A stretch of DNA of 46,038 nucleotides from DASVAL01 sp035649575 (GTDB taxonomy: Bacteria > Planctomycetota > UBA1135 > UBA2386), in contig DASRJH010000344.1 in the NCBI GenBank assembly GCA_035649575.1, positions 1 through 46,038 of the forward strand, given 5' to 3'. Both the position numbers and the translations under genes were made by a program. Under the pieces are notes generated by a model. The model was not told where the DNA came from. It ran no database searches and saw nothing but the letters and a program-made list of their open reading frames with translations. Numbering within the stretch: the stretch's first letter is position 1; the number at the start of each line of letters is the position of its first letter. This document shows positions 15,281 to 24,351 of the stretch, one piece after another.

Positions 15281-16891
15281 TCACATGCGGAACACGGGCG
15301 CGTGCCAATCGGGGATCGGCGCGTTCAGAGTCGCCGAGAGCGCGAGCGCCAGCGCGCTGCGCGTCTGCCGCGGATCGATGACGCCGTCGTCCCAGAGCCG
15401 CGCCGAAGCAAACAGCGGGTGCCCCTCGGTCTCGTACTTGTCGAGGATCGGCGCCCTCATCCTCTGCTCTTCCTCGGCGGACAGCTTTTGTCCCTTCTCC
15501 TCGAGCTGGTCCCGCTTCACCTGCACGAGCACGCCCGCGGCCTGTTCGCCGCCCATCACGGAGATGCGCGAGTTCGGCCACGTGAACAGGAACCTCGGCT
15601 GGTAGGCGCGGCCGCACATGCCGTAGTTGCCCGCGCCGAACGAGCCACCGATCAGGACCGTGAGCCTGGGCACCTGGGCCGTCGCGACGGCCTGCACCAT
15701 CTTCGCGCCGTCCTTCGCGATGCCGCCCGTCTCGTATTTGCGGCCCACCATGAAGCCCGTGATGTTCTGCAGGAACAGCAGCGGCACACGGCGCTGACAG
15801 CAGAGCTCGATGAAGTGCGCGGCCTTCAGCGCACTCTCGGAGAACAGGATGCCGTTGTTCGCGACGATGCCGATCGGAATGCCGTGCAGGTGCGCGAAAC
15901 CCGTGACCAGCGTCGTGCCGTAGCGCGTCTTGAACTCGTGCAGCCGGCTGCCGTCGACGAGACGCGCGATCACCTCGCGCACGTCGTAGGGCGTGCGCGT
16001 GTCGCGCGGCAGCACGCCGAGGATCTCCTCGGCGTCGTAGAGCGGGTCCTCGGACGCCAGCACGGCGACCTGGTCGAGCTTTCTCGCATTCAGGTGCGAC
16101 ACGATCGAACGGCACAGCTGCAGCGCGTGTGGTTCGTCCTCGGCGAAGTGGTCGGCGACGCCCGACAGCCGCGTGTGCACGTCGGCGCCGCCGAGATCCT
16201 CGGCCGACACGACCTCGCCGGTCGCCGCCTTCACGAGCGGCGGGCCGCCGAGGAAGATCGTGCCGTTGCCCTTCACGATGATGCTCTCGTCGCTCATCGC
16301 CGGCACGTAGGCGCCGCCTGCCGTGCACGAACCGAGCACGACCGCAACCTGCGGCACACGCAGAGCAGACATGCGCGCCTGGTTGTAGAAGATGCGGCCG
16401 AAGTGGTCGCGGTCCGGGAACACGTCCGCCTGCAGCGGCAGGAACGCACCACCCGAGTCGACGAGGTAGACGCAGGGCAGCCGGTTCTCGAGCGCGATCT
16501 CCTGCGCGCGCACGTGCTTCTTGACCGTCATCGGGAAGTAGGTCCCGCCCTTCACGGTCGCGTCGTTCGCGACGACCATGACTTCCCGTCCTTGCACGAG
16601 GCCGATCCCCGTGACGATGCCCGCACTCGGCGCGTCGCCGTCGTAGAGCCCGTGCGCCGCGAGCGGCGACAACTCGAGGAACGGCGCACCCGGATCGAGG
16701 ATCGCCGCGATGCGTTCGCGCGGCAGCAGCTTGCCGCGCTTGTGGTGGCGCGCGGTCGCTTCAGGGCCACCGCCGCGGCGCGCCTCGGCGACGAACGCGC
16801 TGATCTCGCCGATCGTGCGCAGGTGGTGTTCGCGGTTCTTCTGGTAGTCGGGCGAGCTCGTCTCGAGGTGGCTGTGCAGGACGTCGGTCAT
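15281..16891 (-). CDS. Biotin-dependent acyl-CoA carboxylase carboxyltransferase subunit, methylcrotonyl-CoA carboxylase beta-like
   Basis: 536 residues, the usual length for the family. The N-domain carries KKHVRAQEIALENRLPCVYL, DSGGAFLPLQ and VLGSCTAGGAYVPAMSDE. The C-domain carries NNGILFSESALKAAHFIELC, FLQNITGFMVGRKYE, GGSFGAGNYGMCGRAYQPRF and the ending APVFRM. NGILFSESALK and NITGFMVG with GRKYE favour methylcrotonyl-CoA (leucine degradation) or geranyl-CoA carboxylase over propionyl-CoA carboxylase. ATG at 16891 has GGAAAG six bases upstream. No biotin-carrying alpha subunit lies in the window; it must be encoded elsewhere. The hydratase at 9817 would act next in the pathway. Confidence 0.9.
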   Translation of the reverse strand: MTDVLHSHLETSSPDYQKNREHHLRTIGEISAFVAEARRGGGPEATARHHKRGKLLPRERIAAILDPGAPFLELSPLAAHGLYDGDAPSAGIVTGIGLVQGREVMVVANDATVKGGTYFPMTVKKHVRAQEIALENRLPCVYLVDSGGAFLPLQADVFPDRDHFGRIFYNQARMSALRVPQVAVVLGSCTAGGAYVPAMSDESIIVKGNGTIFLGGPPLVKAATGEVVSAEDLGGADVHTRLSGVADHFAEDEPHALQLCRSIVSHLNARKLDQVAVLASEDPLYDAEEILGVLPRDTRTPYDVREVIARLVDGSRLHEFKTRYGTTLVTGFAHLHGIPIGIVANNGILFSESALKAAHFIELCCQRRVPLLFLQNITGFMVGRKYETGGIAKDGAKMVQAVATAQVPRLTVLIGGSFGAGNYGMCGRAYQPRFLFTWPNSRISVMGGEQAAGVLVQVKRDQLEEKGQKLSAEEEQRMRAPILDKYETEGHPLFASARLWDDGVIDPRQTRSALALALSATLNAPIPDWHAPVFRM

Positions 16892-16947
16892 CGGGCGCTT
16901 TCCAGGCACGCACCATAGCCAGGCGGCGGCGCGGCTCCCACGCCGGG

Positions 16948-18408
16948 TTACGCGATCTGCCTCCACAACACCCGCCACAACAGGCCCACGTGGCCGCCCA
17001 TCGTGCGCAGCACGCGCATCTTCGACACGCCGAACAGGCGCGCCTCGAGCACGCACGGATGCTCGACGACGCGGCCGCCGCGGCGCAGCACCCGGACCAG
17101 CAGCTCGGCAGTGCCGAGGAAACCCGGGTTCGCGAGCGGCAGGTCGGCGACCGCGCTGCGCCGGTAGAGCCGGAAGCAGCTCGTCCAGGTGCGGATCGGA
17201 CTGCGCAGCAGGAACCGGTAACAGCCCGACAGCGTGCGCGACAGCAGCAGGCGCCAGCCCGGCACGTTCTGCACGCCGCCGTTCTTGTGGTAGGGCGAGG
17301 CCGTCACGACGTCGGCGTTCGCGAGCAGCGGCAGCATGTGTCGCAACTCCATCGGGTCGTAGGAGAGATCGCCGTCGATCGACGCGACGAACGGCGCATC
17401 CGTGGCCTGGATACCGGTTCGGATCGCCGCGGCGACGCCGGCATTGCGCGCGTGCTGCACGAGACGCACGTCGGGCCTGCCCGCGAGCAGTTCCTGCAGC
17501 AGCGGCCAGGTGCGATCCTCGCTGCCGTCGTCGACGAACACGAGCTCGCACGAAGCACACTCGCGCAGCTGCAACGCGGCTGTCTGCAGCTCGGCCACGA
17601 GCGATCGCAGACCCGCTTCTTCGTCCTTGAGCGGCACGACGATCGCGAGACGAGGCGCATCGGGCCGCGGGCTCGGCGCGGGCGCGGCAGCGCGCGCAGC
17701 AGCGGCGGCGGCCGCCTGCACGGGCAGGCCGAGCAGACTGCGGATCGACACCATGCCTGCGGGCAGCGCGCCCATCCTGGCCGAGGCGTGATCGAGGCGG
17801 TCGTAGTGCGCGCGGAAGACAGGCCGCGGCAAGCCCGTGAGGCGCGGCTGTTCGCGGTCGAGCTCCCAGGCGGCAAACGAGATCGCAGTGGCCGTGCCGA
17901 CCGCGAAGCAGACCACGGACGCGCGCTGCCCCGGCACGGCACCGTCCAAGAGCTCGGTCGCGTCATAGGCGAAGCCCGCAGCTGCGAGCGGCTCGCGCCA
18001 CCACGCGTTCGCGCCCGGCTGCGGCCACGCGGCCCGGAAGCCGCACACCCGCTGTCCCGTCGCTGCTTCGATCGTCTCCCTCGCGGAAAGCAGCGCATCG
18101 AGCACGAGAGGCCGGTCCGCCGCGAGCCCGAGGTCCTGCGGTTCGTGGCCCGCGAGCGCCACCTCGTGGCCCGCGAGCGCGAGTTCGCGCAGCAGTTCGG
18201 GCCAACGCTGCGCCGTGGTACCGAGCACGCAGAAGGTCGCCGTCGCACCGCGTTGCGCGCAGCGCGAAGCAGCCTCGCGCATCGCGATCAGCGCGCGCGC
18301 CTCGAGTCGACGCCAGTGCCGCCGCGACAGGTATCGCCGCAGCGCCGCGTCGTGGAACCACTCCGACGCGTCGATGACCAGCGCCGTGGCAGCGGGCGGA
18401 GGCTTCAC
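16948..18408 (-). CDS. Fusion of a degenerate NodB-type polysaccharide deacetylase domain with a GT2 glycosyltransferase
   Basis: 486 residues. Residues about 8-205 resemble XrtA-type deacetylases: ALVIDASEWFHD at the N-terminus, ATFCVLG, GHEVALAGHE (80-89) and CGFRAAWP. The His pair expected for metal binding is displaced, so activity is doubtful. An Ala/Pro linker (231-250) leads to a GT2 domain with LAIVVPLKDEEAGL, LVFVDDGSEDRTW and a DGD metal motif (D345, D347). No obvious membrane helix follows. The role is probably envelope polysaccharide or lipid glycosylation. The GTG start at 18408 has no clear ribosome site. It lies 34 bases after the transaminase gene on the same strand. Confidence 0.78.
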   Translation of the reverse strand: MKPPPAATALVIDASEWFHDAALRRYLSRRHWRRLEARALIAMREAASRCAQRGATATFCVLGTTAQRWPELLRELALAGHEVALAGHEPQDLGLAADRPLVLDALLSARETIEAATGQRVCGFRAAWPQPGANAWWREPLAAAGFAYDATELLDGAVPGQRASVVCFAVGTATAISFAAWELDREQPRLTGLPRPVFRAHYDRLDHASARMGALPAGMVSIRSLLGLPVQAAAAAAARAAAPAPSPRPDAPRLAIVVPLKDEEAGLRSLVAELQTAALQLRECASCELVFVDDGSEDRTWPLLQELLAGRPDVRLVQHARNAGVAAAIRTGIQATDAPFVASIDGDLSYDPMELRHMLPLLANADVVTASPYHKNGGVQNVPGWRLLLSRTLSGCYRFLLRSPIRTWTSCFRLYRRSAVADLPLANPGFLGTAELLVRVLRRGGRVVEHPCVLEARLFGVSKMRVLRTMGGHVGLLWRVLWRQIA

Positions 18409-18442
18409 GACGGCGACGTTGCCGAGTGGTGGCTGCGCACGG

Positions 18443-19579
18443 CTAGCGATCGGCCCCGACTGGCGCGAGCTTCACGCCCATGTCGGCGAGCACGTCCTTT
18501 GCCGCCGCGAGCAGCGCTTCGATCTCGGGCCGGCCGATGCGGCCGATGTTGCCGACGCGGAAGCACGCGGCCTGGGTCAACTTGCCGGGGTAGATGACGT
18601 GCCCGCGCTGCGACAGCCGGGCGTAGAAGTCGTCGAAGCGGAACGCGCGGTCGTGCGGGTAGTGGAACGAAGTGATGATGTGTCCCTGCACGCTCTCGGC
18701 CAGATACGGGCGGAACCCGAGCCGCTGCATGCCCTCGCGCAGCATGCGGTTGTTGTCGATGTAACGCGCGGCGCGGCCCTTCACGCCGCCTTCCTGCTCG
18801 AGCTCGAGCAGCGCCTGATGGAACGCGAGGATCGCATGCGTCGGTGGCGTGAAGCGGAACTGCCCCGACTGCTCGAGCCCGCGCCACTGCGCGACCACGT
18901 CGAGCGAAAGCGTGCGCGCCTGCCCTTCTGCCGCGACGAGGGCGCTGTTCTTCGCGATCACGAACGCGAACCCCGGCACACCTTCGATGCACTTGTTCGA
19001 CGAAGAGACCAGCCAGTCGGCGTCCACCGCCTCGAGATCCATCTCCACGCCGCCGAACGAGCTCATCGCGTCGACGATGAGGCCGCGGCCCTGCTGCGCG
19101 ACCGCGGCGCCGATCTCCTCGATCGGATTCATCAAGCCCGTCGTGGTCTCGCTGTGCACGACCGCGACGTGCGTGATCGCCTTGTCCGTCGCCAGCCATC
19201 GCACGACGTCGTTGGCCGAGAACGCGCGGTCCTCGGCCAGCGTATCGGCGCGGTGGTTGATGCCGTGGACCTGCGCCATCTTGACGATGCGCGCGCCGTA
19301 GGCGCCGTTCACCATCACGAGCAGCTTGCCATCGCGCGGCACCGCGGTCGTGATCACTGCCTCGATGCCGTAGGTGCCGCTGCCTTGCAGCAGCACGGCC
19401 TCGTAGCCCGCATCCTTGTGCACGCCGGCGCAGGCGAGCAGTCGCGTCCGGATGTCCTTGACGATGCCGATGAACTCGCTGTCGCGCGAACCGAGGTCTC
19501 GCTGCATCGCGGCCTTGACGGTCGCGCTCGTGGTCAGGGGGCCTGGCGTGAAGAGAGTCTTGTCGCGGCGTTGGGTCAC
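18443..19579 (-). CDS. phnW: 2-aminoethylphosphonate:pyruvate aminotransferase-like
   Basis: 378 residues. The class V aminotransferase layout starts with LFTPGPLTTSATVK. PLP-binding features are QGSGTYGIEAV, HSETTTGLMNPIEEI, VDAMSSFGG and K196 in SSSNKCIEG. These match PhnW, which converts 2-aminoethylphosphonate and pyruvate to phosphonoacetaldehyde and alanine in the cytoplasm. GTG at 19579 gives the family's usual N-terminus. No phosphonatase (phnX) or transporter adjoins it. The nearby glycosyltransferase could instead point to AEP in envelope glycoconjugates. A broader class V aminotransferase role is possible. Confidence 0.85.
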   Translation of the reverse strand: MTQRRDKTLFTPGPLTTSATVKAAMQRDLGSRDSEFIGIVKDIRTRLLACAGVHKDAGYEAVLLQGSGTYGIEAVITTAVPRDGKLLVMVNGAYGARIVKMAQVHGINHRADTLAEDRAFSANDVVRWLATDKAITHVAVVHSETTTGLMNPIEEIGAAVAQQGRGLIVDAMSSFGGVEMDLEAVDADWLVSSSNKCIEGVPGFAFVIAKNSALVAAEGQARTLSLDVVAQWRGLEQSGQFRFTPPTHAILAFHQALLELEQEGGVKGRAARYIDNNRMLREGMQRLGFRPYLAESVQGHIITSFHYPHDRAFRFDDFYARLSQRGHVIYPGKLTQAACFRVGNIGRIGRPEIEALLAAAKDVLADMGVKLAPVGADR

Positions 19580-19960
19580 GAGTGATTGGGGCTGGGCGAC
19601 TGCCGACGGTAGCGGTTGCAAGCGGCGAACAAAACCGTGGCTCCGCGATGCGCGACCGGAGCGTCCGATGGCATGGGGGCTCTGGCGACTGATGACGGGT
19701 CGCGCGTGCCGGCGGCGAACGACACAATGCGCGCAATGCGCCTGGCTCCTCGGGGCAATGCCCACGATGCACTGCTCCCCGAGCGGTCGGTGGCGAGCGC
19801 GGGTCTGCAGAAAGAGAAACCCATTCTGCAGAAATGAAGGAAGCGCGGGACCGGCAGGCGGATGAAGCACTTGGCCAATGAGATCGGTATGGTGTGCTCG
19901 GCTGTGCCCGGCGTCCCGGGACAGAAGGAAAAGAGCCCGCCCCTCAGTTGGAGCCACATC
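19580..19960. other. Divergent intergenic region, 381 bases
   Basis: No convincing gene. It separates phnW (minus) from a secreted-protein gene (plus) and so should hold both promoters. Visible structure is limited to the pair of TTCTGCAGAA-like sites at 19804-19834 and a GGAG ribosome site at 19951-19954 for the plus-strand gene. No clear -35/-10 pair could be assigned. Confidence 0.5.
19804..19834. promoter_or_regulatory. Tandem palindromic sites, 21 bases apart
   Basis: TCTGCAGAAA occurs at 19804-19813 and 19825-19834. The core TCTGCAGA is its own reverse complement, and the spacing equals two helical turns. This resembles a pair of operator half-complexes read on one DNA face, but no regulator for it is known here. 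Confidence 0.35.
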
Positions 19961-20929
19961 ATGATCCGCACCTATCTTCTCGCGCCGTGCATTGCCCTCG
20001 GCACCGCATTGTCCATCAACGCCCAGACCTGGGTCGAGACCGGTGATGCCGGCGATCTGCCGGCGACCGCGCAGGTCCCGGCCGGCGTCGGTCCGCTCAC
20101 GCAGATCGACGGCAACATCAACAATCCGGGAGAACCCCTGGGCGCCGGCAACGACCGCGACATGTACCTGATCCAGATCACCAACCCGGCGGCCTTCGGA
20201 GCGACGACCGTCGGCGGCACCACGCTCGACACGCAGCTGTTCCTGTTCCGGCAGAGCGGGCTCGGCCTGAGCTTCAACGACGACTCGGGTGTCACCACGC
20301 AGTCGGCTCTCAGCGGCACGTTCGTGCCCGCACCGGGCCTCTACCTCATCGCGATCTCGCGCTTCGACCGCGACGCCACCGGGCTCGGCGCCGAGATCTG
20401 GGCCGATACGCCGTTCACCACCGAACGTGCGCCGGACGGCCCCGGCGCCGCCAACGCGATCGATGGTTGGAATGGCATCGGTAGCACCAGCGTCACGGGC
20501 AGCTACTCGATCTTCCTGACCGGCGCCTCGTTCCCGAACATCAGCACGAGCTGTGCCGACCTCGCGATCACCGGCACCGGCGCGCCGGGCACCGACCTGA
20601 CGTTCGCGCTGACCGGCGCCGAGCCCCACGCGCACGCGTGGGCCATGATCGGCTTCGCCCAGGGCACAACGACGATCAACATCGGTCCACTCGGCACGCT
20701 CACACTCGGATTGGTGGAGCCGTTCGTTCCGAAGCCGATGGGCCAGACCGACGCCAACGGCGATGCCACCGACACATTATTCGTTCCGCCGGGCCTGCCG
20801 TTCTCCCTGGATCTGTTCGCGCAGGCCTTCTCGTGGTCGGTGAACGTCACGCACGGCCACCACGGACCGGCAACCGTCACGCTGACGTTCTGCACCTCGG
20901 AGGTCGAGGGATTCCACATCGGCAACTGA
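19961..20929 (+). CDS. Secreted protein of unknown function, pre-peptidase-like beta domain
   Basis: 322 residues. ATG 19961 follows GGAG eight bases upstream. A signal peptide covers about 1-19 (IRTYLLAPCIALGTALSINA). The next roughly 170 residues have the feel of pre-peptidase C-terminal-like or DVUA0089-type domains: acidic loops, DRDMYLIQITNP, LDTQLFLFRQSG and GLYLIAISRFDRD. The second half (about 190-322) is another Gly/Thr-rich beta domain, with VPPGLPFSLDLFAQAF typical of secreted planctomycete proteins. No enzyme motif is seen. A strong terminator follows, so it is probably a single-gene unit. Confidence 0.75.
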   Translation: MIRTYLLAPCIALGTALSINAQTWVETGDAGDLPATAQVPAGVGPLTQIDGNINNPGEPLGAGNDRDMYLIQITNPAAFGATTVGGTTLDTQLFLFRQSGLGLSFNDDSGVTTQSALSGTFVPAPGLYLIAISRFDRDATGLGAEIWADTPFTTERAPDGPGAANAIDGWNGIGSTSVTGSYSIFLTGASFPNISTSCADLAITGTGAPGTDLTFALTGAEPHAHAWAMIGFAQGTTTINIGPLGTLTLGLVEPFVPKPMGQTDANGDATDTLFVPPGLPFSLDLFAQAFSWSVNVTHGHHGPATVTLTFCTSEVEGFHIGN

Positions 20930-20951
20930 GATCTGCGGTCGCGAACCAGCG

Positions 20952-20988
20952 GAGGCCGCCACTCGCCCGAGTGACGGCCTCTTTCATT
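20952..20988 (+). terminator. Intrinsic terminator
   Basis: GAGGCCGCCACTC (20952-20964), loop GCCC, GAGTGACGGCCTC (20969-20981): a 13-bp stem with one mismatch, followed by TTTCATT. It lies 23 bases after the secreted-protein stop. Confidence 0.85.
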
Positions 20989-21088
20989 GTCGCCGGTCTC
21001 ACCGCGTGGTGATCATCTCGACCGCGACGTGGTCGCCGAGCAGGTCGCGTACCGCTCGTTCGTCGAGCTTGCTGCTGCGGGCCCGGCG

Positions 21089-22621
21089 TCACTTCGCCGG
21101 CACGAGCCGCAGCGACGACAGCGGGAACACGACCTCGCCCTTCGTCGCGCGCAACTCGACGACCAGCACGACCTGGCGCAGCGGCTCGTCGACTTCGAAC
21201 GCGAACACGACCGCGCGCTCGCCGGTGCCCTCGTAGACCTCCTTGCGCTCCCCGCCCGAGATGCGCACGCCAGCCCCGCGCCTGCCCTCGTCGCCGAACG
21301 CGACCACGCCGGTCATCGTCATGTCCGCGCGCAGCTCGTAGCGGCCCGCAGGCAGCAGCACCTTGGTGCGGAACGAACCGACACACTCCCCGCAGCCACC
21401 CGCGGCGATGCGGAGCCGCGGCTCGGGCTCGCCGAGACGCTCGAGCACGACATCGTCGCACTGCGTCTCGACGCGCCAGGACAGATCACCGAGCGCTGCG
21501 CCGCCGGGGCCGACAACGAACGGCTTCGGCTCCGGTCGTTCGACCGCATCGGCGAGGTAGCGCGCGCGCTCGGTGATGCGCTGTTCGAGATCGCGCCAGC
21601 TCCTTTCGAGCTCCGGCGCGTGCGGCCGCAGCCGCGCAGCGCGTTCGCGCACCCAGTTGATCAGCACGTCGGGTGGATCGAACAGCGGCAGCAGCGTCTT
21701 GACGCGCTTCCGCAACGCTGCGCGCCATTCGGCGTCGCTCCACACGACCTGCGCGACGCGGCCCGCAAACTTGTCGAACAGCGCCGCCTGCGGATCGACG
21801 AACACCTGGTCGGCGCCGTGCGGCACGAACGTCGCGCGGTGTTCGCGGTCGAACCAGATGCGGTAGTTGTTCGGGTTCTGCGTGTAGCCGTCCCAGTGAC
21901 AGATCATGACCTCGACGGCCATGAACGAGAGGAACCGGTCGACGTCGAGGCACGCCGCGACTGCGCGCTTGCGCGCTGCCGCGTCGCCCTCGCCGCAGGC
22001 CGCGGCGAGCGCCTTCAGGTCGGCGCGGTCGAGCGGCCCCTTGCCCGCGTCGCGCTCGAGGTCGTCGTACACCTCGCCGTTCGTGCCGCCGTCGTAGAGG
22101 TTGCCGTCCACGCCGCCGAGGTGGCGCGCCGCAAAGCGTTCGTCGTAGCCCTCCTTGAGCACGTAGAGCCCGAGGTCGCGTTCGCCGAGGAAGACACGCG
22201 CGTGAGTGACCAGCGGTGCTGGGAGCCCGGCGCGGCGGAACACTTCGTAGGCAAGACCCTCCTGCAGCAGCGTCTCGTCCTGCACGCCGTTGTTCAGGTG
22301 GAACTTGACGAGTCCGTGGAAGTCGCTCTCACCAGGGCCGCGCACTTCGACCGTGAAGCCGGGACGGTCGTCGACGTCGCGGAAGCTGCCCGCGGAGCCC
22401 TTGAGCTTGACGCTGACGCGCAGCTCCGAGCCACCGGTCTCGCGCAGCTCGGCGCGCACGTATTTGCGCGGTTCCTGGCGCAGGCTCGCGATCGCGTCGT
22501 CGGTCAGCACGAGCTGAAGCTCCGGGATCGGGCCCTTCGCGAACCACGCGGCCGTCGGATCCTGCGCCGGCATCATGGCGATCGCGGCGAACAGCGCGCA
22601 TGCGTATGGCAGCCGGTGCAT
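21089..22621 (-). CDS. CotH kinase family protein, secreted
   Basis: 510 residues. ATG 22621 opens a signal peptide (MHRLPYACALFAAIAMMPAQ). CotH features follow: an N-terminal ELRVSVKLKGSAGSFRDVD-type beta segment, LNNGVQDETLLQEGLAYEVFRRAG, and ICHWDGYTQNPNNYRI with the metal/ATP-binding Asp and Asn residues near 255. FVPHGADQVF comes next. A beta-sandwich-like tail covers about 370-510. CotH proteins are atypical protein kinases; exported planctomycete members are of unknown target. An upstream ATG at 22642 would extend the signal peptide by seven residues. Convergent with the plus-strand secreted-protein gene. Confidence 0.85.
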   Translation of the reverse strand: MHRLPYACALFAAIAMMPAQDPTAAWFAKGPIPELQLVLTDDAIASLRQEPRKYVRAELRETGGSELRVSVKLKGSAGSFRDVDDRPGFTVEVRGPGESDFHGLVKFHLNNGVQDETLLQEGLAYEVFRRAGLPAPLVTHARVFLGERDLGLYVLKEGYDERFAARHLGGVDGNLYDGGTNGEVYDDLERDAGKGPLDRADLKALAAACGEGDAAARKRAVAACLDVDRFLSFMAVEVMICHWDGYTQNPNNYRIWFDREHRATFVPHGADQVFVDPQAALFDKFAGRVAQVVWSDAEWRAALRKRVKTLLPLFDPPDVLINWVRERAARLRPHAPELERSWRDLEQRITERARYLADAVERPEPKPFVVGPGGAALGDLSWRVETQCDDVVLERLGEPEPRLRIAAGGCGECVGSFRTKVLLPAGRYELRADMTMTGVVAFGDEGRRGAGVRISGGERKEVYEGTGERAVVFAFEVDEPLRQVVLVVELRATKGEVVFPLSSLRLVPAK

Positions 22622-22637
22622 ACTCGCAGGAAGCCTA

Positions 22638-22673
22638 GGCAACCCGGCCCGCGTGGCAACGCGGGGTTTTGCC
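22638..22673 (+). terminator. Bulged hairpin with T-run between two minus-strand genes
   Basis: CCCGCGT (22648-22654), loop GGCA, ACGCGGG (22659-22665), then GTTTT. Outer GGCAACCC and GGGGTTTTGCC can also pair with bulges. The T-run is on the plus strand, where no upstream gene exists, so its use as a terminator is uncertain. It sits upstream of the cotH-like start. Confidence 0.35.
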
Positions 22674-22738
22674 TGCGTGACCCGACGCGTGTGCGCGTGC
22701 CGGCGCGGTGACGTTCGCGCGCAATCGCGCCCCCGGGG

Positions 22739-23302
22739 TCAGCGCACCGTGAGCTGCTCGAACTGGCCATAGCCGGTCCGGAACGCGAGCGTGTTCGGAG
22801 AGGTCCAGCGCATCGAGTCGCGCAGCAACCGCGGCCCGTTCATCGAGCCCCATCCCCATGGGTCCTTCCATTCCGCGACGATGTTGCCGCGCGTGTCGAC
22901 AACGCGCACGTCGGTGTAGAAGTCCGCGCTCAAGCTGGGGTAGGCGTCTCGCACCACGATGGTCGTAGCCAGACCAGAAGGCGACGTTGGCCCGCTGAGG
23001 CGGTGGTTCACGAGTCCGAGGCTCCACAGCAGGCAGTACGCGATGGCGATCGACGAAGCGCCGAGCGCAGCAGTCACCAGCGGCCACCAGGGCATGGACA
23101 GTCGCGCCAGCACACGAGCGCCCAGTCGGCACGCGAGCACAGTCCCGAAGATCGAGACTGCCAGGGCCGCGCAGACCGCGACCGGCGCCTGCAACGTCGC
23201 GAAGCCGAGCGCGAGAAGCGCCCAGCAAGCCGCCCAGCACACGCCGACCGCAACGAGACACGCGGTGAACGCAACCGAGCGGAGCCCGAGGTCGCGGCGC
23301 AT
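22739..23302 (-). CDS. Membrane protein with three N-terminal helices and an external domain
   Basis: 187 residues. Helices at about 10-33 (VAFTACLVAVGVCWAACWALL), 39-58 and 76-97. They are followed by a roughly 85-residue hydrophilic domain with YTDVRVVDTRGNIVAEWKDPWGW and TAFRTGYG-like beta strands. The family is not recognised. ATG 23302 lies two bases after the stop codon of the PhnD-like gene, so the pair is very probably co-transcribed and translationally coupled. Function unknown. Confidence 0.7.
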   Translation of the reverse strand: MRRDLGLRSVAFTACLVAVGVCWAACWALLALGFATLQAPVAVCAALAVSIFGTVLACRLGARVLARLSMPWWPLVTAALGASSIAIAYCLLWSLGLVNHRLSGPTSPSGLATTIVVRDAYPSLSADFYTDVRVVDTRGNIVAEWKDPWGWGSMNGPRLLRDSMRWTSPNTLAFRTGYGQFEQLTVR

Positions 23303-23304
23303 GG

Positions 23305-24177
23305 CTAGCCGCTGCACGCGCGCCGTTCCCGGCCCGGCCAGCGCAGCCGGGACAGCGGCGACCGCGCGGGCGCGGGAAGCTCGAAGTAGCCGACCTCGAG
23401 TGCTTCCTCCTCGAACGCCTCGAGCTCCGCGTACGACGCCGGCGGCAAGAACGCGAACGCGTCGAGCAGAAGCGCGCGCCGCACCGTGCCGAGCCTCGGA
23501 TCACGCGCCGCGTCGTGCAACGCCTGCTGTACCACCTGGCGCAGCGCCGCGGGGGCACGCGCCGAGACCACGTAGGGCGGCGCCAACGCGGTCGCAGTGC
23601 ACAACACGGGCCGCAAGCCTCGCACGGCCGCGGGCCGTGCTCGACGCAGCAGCGCGAGCACGACCGCGTCGATGCAGGCGACGTCGACTGCGCCGGCGTG
23701 CACGGCGGCGAGGCTGTCGCAGTGCGCACCGGTCACGAGCACTTCGCCGAAGAACACGCCATCGCGGCTCAGCGGCGCCACCACCGCGCGCAGCGCGTTG
23801 GTGCCCGAGTGCGACGAGGCCTCGTTGATCGCGGCCCGCGCGCCACGCAGGTCGGCGAGCGTCTGCGCCCGATGGTCGCTGCGCACGACGACGATGCTGC
23901 GGTAGCGCGGCCCCTCGCAGCCCTCCGCCGTGTAGCACGGCGTCGCGATCGGCACGATGTCGTCGGCGGCGTCGTAGAGCACGTCGTAGCCGCACGCCTG
24001 CGACAAGAGCAGCTCGGGGTGCCGCCAGCGGTCGACGTGCGAACCTTCGCGCAGCAACGCGTCGGGCACAGCCTCGACGCCGAGTCGCCGCAGGTGGCCC
24101 GCAATGCCGCACCACCACGAATCCGTGGCGTCGACGAGTTCGGGCAGGTCGTACCACGGCAGGTCAGCGATGCGCAC
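23305..24177 (-). CDS. PhnD-like phosphate/phosphonate-binding domain protein without a signal peptide
   Basis: 290 residues. The body matches the PhnD/TauA-like periplasmic-binding family (PF12974 type): LLSQACGYDVLY, CEGPRYRSIVVVRSDHRAQTLADLRGARAAINEASSHSGTNALRA split over about 110-160, GAVDVACIDAVVL and a C-terminal lobe. The domain starts at once after the GTG at 24177, with no signal sequence or lipobox, so the product is predicted to be cytoplasmic, unlike transport receptors. No permease or ATPase gene is adjacent. Downstream is a small membrane protein. A sensing role is possible. Confidence 0.78.
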   Translation of the reverse strand: MRIADLPWYDLPELVDATDSWWCGIAGHLRRLGVEAVPDALLREGSHVDRWRHPELLLSQACGYDVLYDAADDIVPIATPCYTAEGCEGPRYRSIVVVRSDHRAQTLADLRGARAAINEASSHSGTNALRAVVAPLSRDGVFFGEVLVTGAHCDSLAAVHAGAVDVACIDAVVLALLRRARPAAVRGLRPVLCTATALAPPYVVSARAPAALRQVVQQALHDAARDPRLGTVRRALLLDAFAFLPPASYAELEAFEEEALEVGYFELPAPARSPLSRLRWPGRERRACSG

Positions 24178-24351
24178 GGCGCGAACAATACGGACGTGCG
24201 CGGATTCGGAAAGCCCCGCCTGCACGCAGCCCTCTTGCCGGCAGGTGCCGATCGCGGCCGAACGCGCTTTCGACGCGCCGGCCGCACGGAACCCCTGGCG
24301 CCGTTCCTGGCTGTCGGCGACTCTGCCGCGAACCCCTTTACCGACCCGACG

